From: Aquisalinus luteolus
GTDB lineage: Bacteria; Pseudomonadota; Alphaproteobacteria; Caulobacterales; Parvularculaceae
DNA: 64,000 nucleotides
NCBI RefSeq assembly: GCF_009712425.2
Contig: NZ_VCJR02000001.1
Coordinates: forward strand, 1,430,001-1,494,000
Reading direction: 5' to 3'
Part shown: one piece after another, positions 61,483-64,000 of the stretch
Numbering within the stretch: the first letter of the stretch is position 1
Layout of the letters: every line of letters starts with the position of its first letter
Notes under the pieces: model-generated
Database searches by the model: none
What the model was told of the DNA's origin: nothing
Seen by the model: the letters and a program-made list of their open reading frames with translations, nothing else
Program-made: the position numbers and the translations under genes

Positions 61483-62862
61483 TCAGGGCTCGTATCCGCC
61501 ACCGGCAGCCGGTGGCATGCGCGAACTGGCCCGGCCCTCGGCAAACAATTGTGAGTCAAACTGCTTCATGAACTGTCCGGCAGCTTTCTCCGACAGCTTG
61601 GTCGCAACCAGCGTCTTCCCGCCGGACTCACCCTGCTCCATCACCTCACCATGGGCATGGAGCCAGGCGATCGCCGCCCCGTCAGATGGCTCCAGCACGG
61701 CGTGATAAATGTGATGGTCGAGGGTCAGCACCCGGTCGATCTCGGCATAGAGCGCGTTCATGCCAAGCCCGGTCAGCGCCGAGGCCGGCACGATGAACGG
61801 ATTGGCGAGCGTACCTTCTCCCTTGGCCGATTTCACCGCGCTCAGCTCCAGCGTCTCGTCCATCTCTTCCCTGGTCATCAGGTCGATCTTGTTCCAGACC
61901 TCAATCACCAGCCGCTCGCTGTTGTCGCCCTCGATGCCGAGTTCCCGCAGTACTGAAAGGACATCGGCACGCTGGGCTTCTGTTTCCTTATGATGCGCAT
62001 CGCGCACATGCAGGATCACATCCGCTTCAAGTACTTCCTCAAGAGTCGCCCGGAAGGCCGCGACAAGCTGGGTCGGCAGGTTGGAGATGAACCCGACCGT
62101 GTCGGAGAAAATGACCCGTGTCGCGCCCGGCAGGTCGACCGCCCGCATGGTCGGGTCGAGGGTCGCGAACAAGAGATCCTTGGCCATGACATGGGCGTCG
62201 GTCAGCCGGTTGAACAGAGTCGACTTGCCGGCGTTGGTATAGCCGACCAGCGCGACGACCGGATGCGGTGCCCGCTTGCGCCGGGCCCGTTGCAGCGTGC
62301 GTGTGCGTCGCACTTCCTCGATCCGTTCTTTCAGCTTGTCGATCTTGTCGGCGAGCTGGCGGCGGTCGCTCTCGATCTGCCGCTCGCCCGGCCCGCCGAG
62401 GAAGCCTGCCCCGCCTCGCTGGCGCTCAAGGTGGGTCCATGAGCGCACGAGGCGCGAGCGCTGATAGGTCAGATGCGCGAGGTCGACCTGCAGCCGGCCT
62501 TCCTTGGTTTGCGCCCGCTCGCCGAAGATCTCCAGGATCAGTGCGGTGCGATCCAGCACCTTCGCATCCCAGGCTTTTTCAAGGTTGCGGTGCTGCACCG
62601 GCGTGAGGTCGGCATCGATGATGATCAGCTCAGGCTTGGGGTCATGGCGCTCGCGCATGGCGGTCACCTCGTCGACCTTGCCCTGCCCGAACAGGGTCGC
62701 GGGCTTGGGCCGGTTGATGACGACCTTTTCCTGATGGACGACATCGAGATCGATGGCTGCGGCAAGACCTACCGCTTCCTGCAGCAACTCTTCGGGTTCA
62801 CGCAGGCTATAATCGGTCTCTTGCAGGACCGGATGGATGACGATGGCACTGGTTCTGGTCAA
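61483..62862 (-). CDS. hflX: Ribosome-splitting GTPase HflX
   Basis: Ribosome-associated GTPase that rescues stalled or heat-damaged ribosomes (459 aa). The N-terminal HflX domain has PKPATLFGQGKVDEV and LIIDADLTPVQHRNLEKAWD. The GTPase domain begins VALVGYTNAGKSTLFNRLT (G1 about residue 205), with ATLDPTMRAVDLPG (G2/G3 region), FSDTVGFISNLPTQLVAAFRATLEE and EVWNKIDLM (G4). It follows hfq by 12 bases, as in most proteobacteria, and precedes the barstar gene. Confidence 0.96.
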   Translation of the reverse strand: MTRTSAIVIHPVLQETDYSLREPEELLQEAVGLAAAIDLDVVHQEKVVINRPKPATLFGQGKVDEVTAMRERHDPKPELIIIDADLTPVQHRNLEKAWDAKVLDRTALILEIFGERAQTKEGRLQVDLAHLTYQRSRLVRSWTHLERQRGGAGFLGGPGERQIESDRRQLADKIDKLKERIEEVRRTRTLQRARRKRAPHPVVALVGYTNAGKSTLFNRLTDAHVMAKDLLFATLDPTMRAVDLPGATRVIFSDTVGFISNLPTQLVAAFRATLEEVLEADVILHVRDAHHKETEAQRADVLSVLRELGIEGDNSERLVIEVWNKIDLMTREEMDETLELSAVKSAKGEGTLANPFIVPASALTGLGMNALYAEIDRVLTLDHHIYHAVLEPSDGAAIAWLHAHGEVMEQGESGGKTLVATKLSEKAAGQFMKQFDSQLFAEGRASSRMPPAAGGGYEP

Positions 62863-62874
62863 GTGACGGGGTGT

Positions 62875-63120
62875 CTACTCAGTCTCGAGCTCGTCGTCCT
62901 CGAACATCTTCACGGGGGCAGACGGCATGATTGTGGAAATGGCGTGCTTGTAAACAAGCTGCGCATGACCGTCTCTTTTCAGCAGAACGCAGAAATTGTC
63001 AAACCAGGTGACAATGCCCTGCAGCTTGACCCCGTTGACCAGAAAGATGGTAACCGGCGTCTTTGTCTTGCGAAGCTGGTTTAGGAATACATCCTGAAGG
63101 TTTTGTTTTTTATCGCTCAT
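62875..63120 (-). CDS. hfq: RNA chaperone Hfq
   Basis: Sm-like hexameric RNA chaperone that pairs small RNAs with targets (81 aa from ATG 63120). The Sm1 motif is [20 protein letters not shown] and the Sm2 motif is [12 protein letters not shown], with KHAIST matching the conserved YKHAIS core. The C-terminal tail is short and acidic (FEDDELETE), as usual in alphaproteobacteria. Upstream bases 63121-63230 hold only the probable promoter. It is co-directional with hflX, 12 bases away, and with trkH upstream. Confidence 0.97.
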   Translation of the reverse strand: MSDKKQNLQDVFLNQLRKTKTPVTIFLVNGVKLQGIVTWFDNFCVLLKRDGHAQLVYKHAISTIMPSAPVKMFEDDELETE

Positions 63121-63230
63121 TTTTATTAGTCTCTGTCGCGTGTCGGACCAGCATTTTTGCACTGCACACAAACAGTCTCCCCCAGACCGGTTTAGCTTTC
63201 AAGTGGTTTTGCGCCCCATCGGTGAAAATA

Positions 63231-64000
63231 TCATCCACGCCAGAAAGCGCGGTTGAGAATGGAAAGGGCGACGACCATCTCGATCCTGCCGACAATCATG
63301 CCTAATGCAAGCAGTACCCGCAACAGTGGGTCGAACGTATTATAATCGGTGATCCCCCCCGGCGCGGCCGCGATCATCGGCCCTGCATTGCTGATCACGG
63401 AAACGGCGGTCGTCACGCTCAGTTCCAGAGGTGTGCCGTAAATGGTGATGACCAGAACCAACACACTGAGAATGATGGTGAAGGCGACAAAGTGTACCCA
63501 GACGCCCAGTTCGTTCACTGCCCTCGCCTTGCCCAGAACACCGCTCGGATGAATCAGCTTCCAGATTTCTTCCCCGGCCCGCTCGAAGGTGACGAGCCAG
63601 CGCACCAGTTTTATCCCGCCTGCGGCCGAGATTGACGCCCCGCCGATAATCGCCGTCACCAACACAGGCGTCAGCGCAGGTTGCTCCCCGGTCAGGATGC
63701 CGTTGGTCGACAACAGGGACGCGGCGTTGAGAAGCTGATCTGTGATCCCGGCGATGCCCGTTCCCACAGAGAGCGCGAAGATAAGTGTAATCGCGACGAC
63801 CAGGGTCAGGAACACAGGCGTCTCCCGGTCATCCCGGAATCTCAGAGAAGTGTCATAAGGCGCCAACAGCCTCGCCACGGACACAAAACTGATGCCCCCG
63901 AGGATCATCGCGACCAGACCGGCAACCGGCACGAACGCGCCATAACTCGCAAACCCCTCGGCGTCAGGCACGAACCCGCCTGACGCGGTGAAGGACAGCG
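63231..64000 (-). CDS. trkH: Potassium uptake protein TrkH, partial (runs off right edge)
   Basis: C-terminal part of a TrkH-type potassium transporter subunit. The gene is on the minus strand and its start lies beyond 64000, since the frame remains open to the edge (LSFTASGGFVPD before the first Met-type codon at 63971). Filter-like P-loop segments SFTASGGFV, SLLSTNGILTG and AVSVISNAGPM are seen between hydrophobic segments. It works with a cytosolic TrkA regulator. TrkA/TrkH upstream of hfq-hflX is a usual alphaproteobacterial context. Confidence 0.9.
   Translation of the reverse strand, partial: LSFTASGGFVPDAEGFASYGAFVPVAGLVAMILGGISFVSVARLLAPYDTSLRFRDDRETPVFLTLVVAITLIFALSVGTGIAGITDQLLNAASLLSTNGILTGEQPALTPVLVTAIIGGASISAAGGIKLVRWLVTFERAGEEIWKLIHPSGVLGKARAVNELGVWVHFVAFTIILSVLVLVITIYGTPLELSVTTAVSVISNAGPMIAAAPGGITDYNTFDPLLRVLLALGMIVGRIEMVVALSILNRAFWRG

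Noticed and set aside
61173-61559. A complete barnase/barstar toxin-antitoxin pair
   Set aside because: Only the barstar-like partner is present. Neighbours are hflX and mazG, which have housekeeping roles.

Overview
The window is a GC-rich, densely coded bacterial chromosome segment. It fits an alphaproteobacterium: it has a eukaryote-like complex I accessory subunit (NDUFS4/NDUFA4-type), SdhE, an hfq-hflX block next to trkH, a PopA-like degenerate GGDEF protein, and few rho-independent terminators. Finer placement (Caulobacterales, Parvularculales or Hyphomonadales-like) is a guess from gene content and was not tested.

Layout. 1-4.2 kb: hom, glpX and recJ, then tRNA-Glu(UUC). 4.5-6.6 kb: an exported YbjN protein, a double cold-shock protein and a Cys-rich repeat protein. 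6738-15631: an integrated element of about 8.85 kb bounded by a 51-bp direct repeat of the 3' part of tRNA-Arg(UCU). 15.7-20.2 kb: a complex I subunit, tRNA-Pro and a tight sulfur amino acid operon (cysK, GNAT, metC-like, lipoprotein). 20.3-24.5 kb: an Fe-S photolyase, cfa and a classical photolyase. 24.6-28.9 kb: a DUF3089 protein lacking its usual serine, DUF502, and a cluster of two HEAT-repeat proteins with a 43-aa peptide. 29-36 kb: recG, sdhE, a dienelactone hydrolase-like protein and mfd. 36-42 kb: a degenerate GGDEF protein, a TPR-VanY fusion, a histidine phosphatase, a membrane protein, an oxygenase-like protein and tRNA-Ser(UGA). 42-48 kb: rlpA, a DD-carboxypeptidase, tmk, holB, tatD and a PhnP-like hydrolase. 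48-52 kb: a PQQ dehydrogenase and an alkaline phosphatase. 52-57.7 kb: the leucine operon leuA-ilvE-leuB-leuC-leuD behind a probable attenuator. 57.8-64 kb: proB, proA and mazG facing a barstar-like gene, hflX, hfq and a trkH that runs off the right edge.

Most interesting region. The tRNA-Arg element encodes a tyrosine integrase, a translationally coupled unknown protein, an excisionase-type HTH protein, a P4-type helicase, an iteron-like repeat array, a candidate cos-like segment, and an HK97 head set in the order capsid, protease, portal. I find no terminase, tail, lysis or repressor gene. All ORFs are open. It looks like a compact satellite that makes its own capsid but needs a helper phage for packaging and tails. 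It resembles capsid-forming PICI and P4-like satellites in logic. A degraded prophage is the main alternative.

Other points of interest are the probable leuA attenuator with a 49-codon leader ORF, the HEAT/peptide cluster, the serine-less DUF3089 hydrolase, and the paired photolyases with cfa, which recall singlet-oxygen/light-stress regulons.
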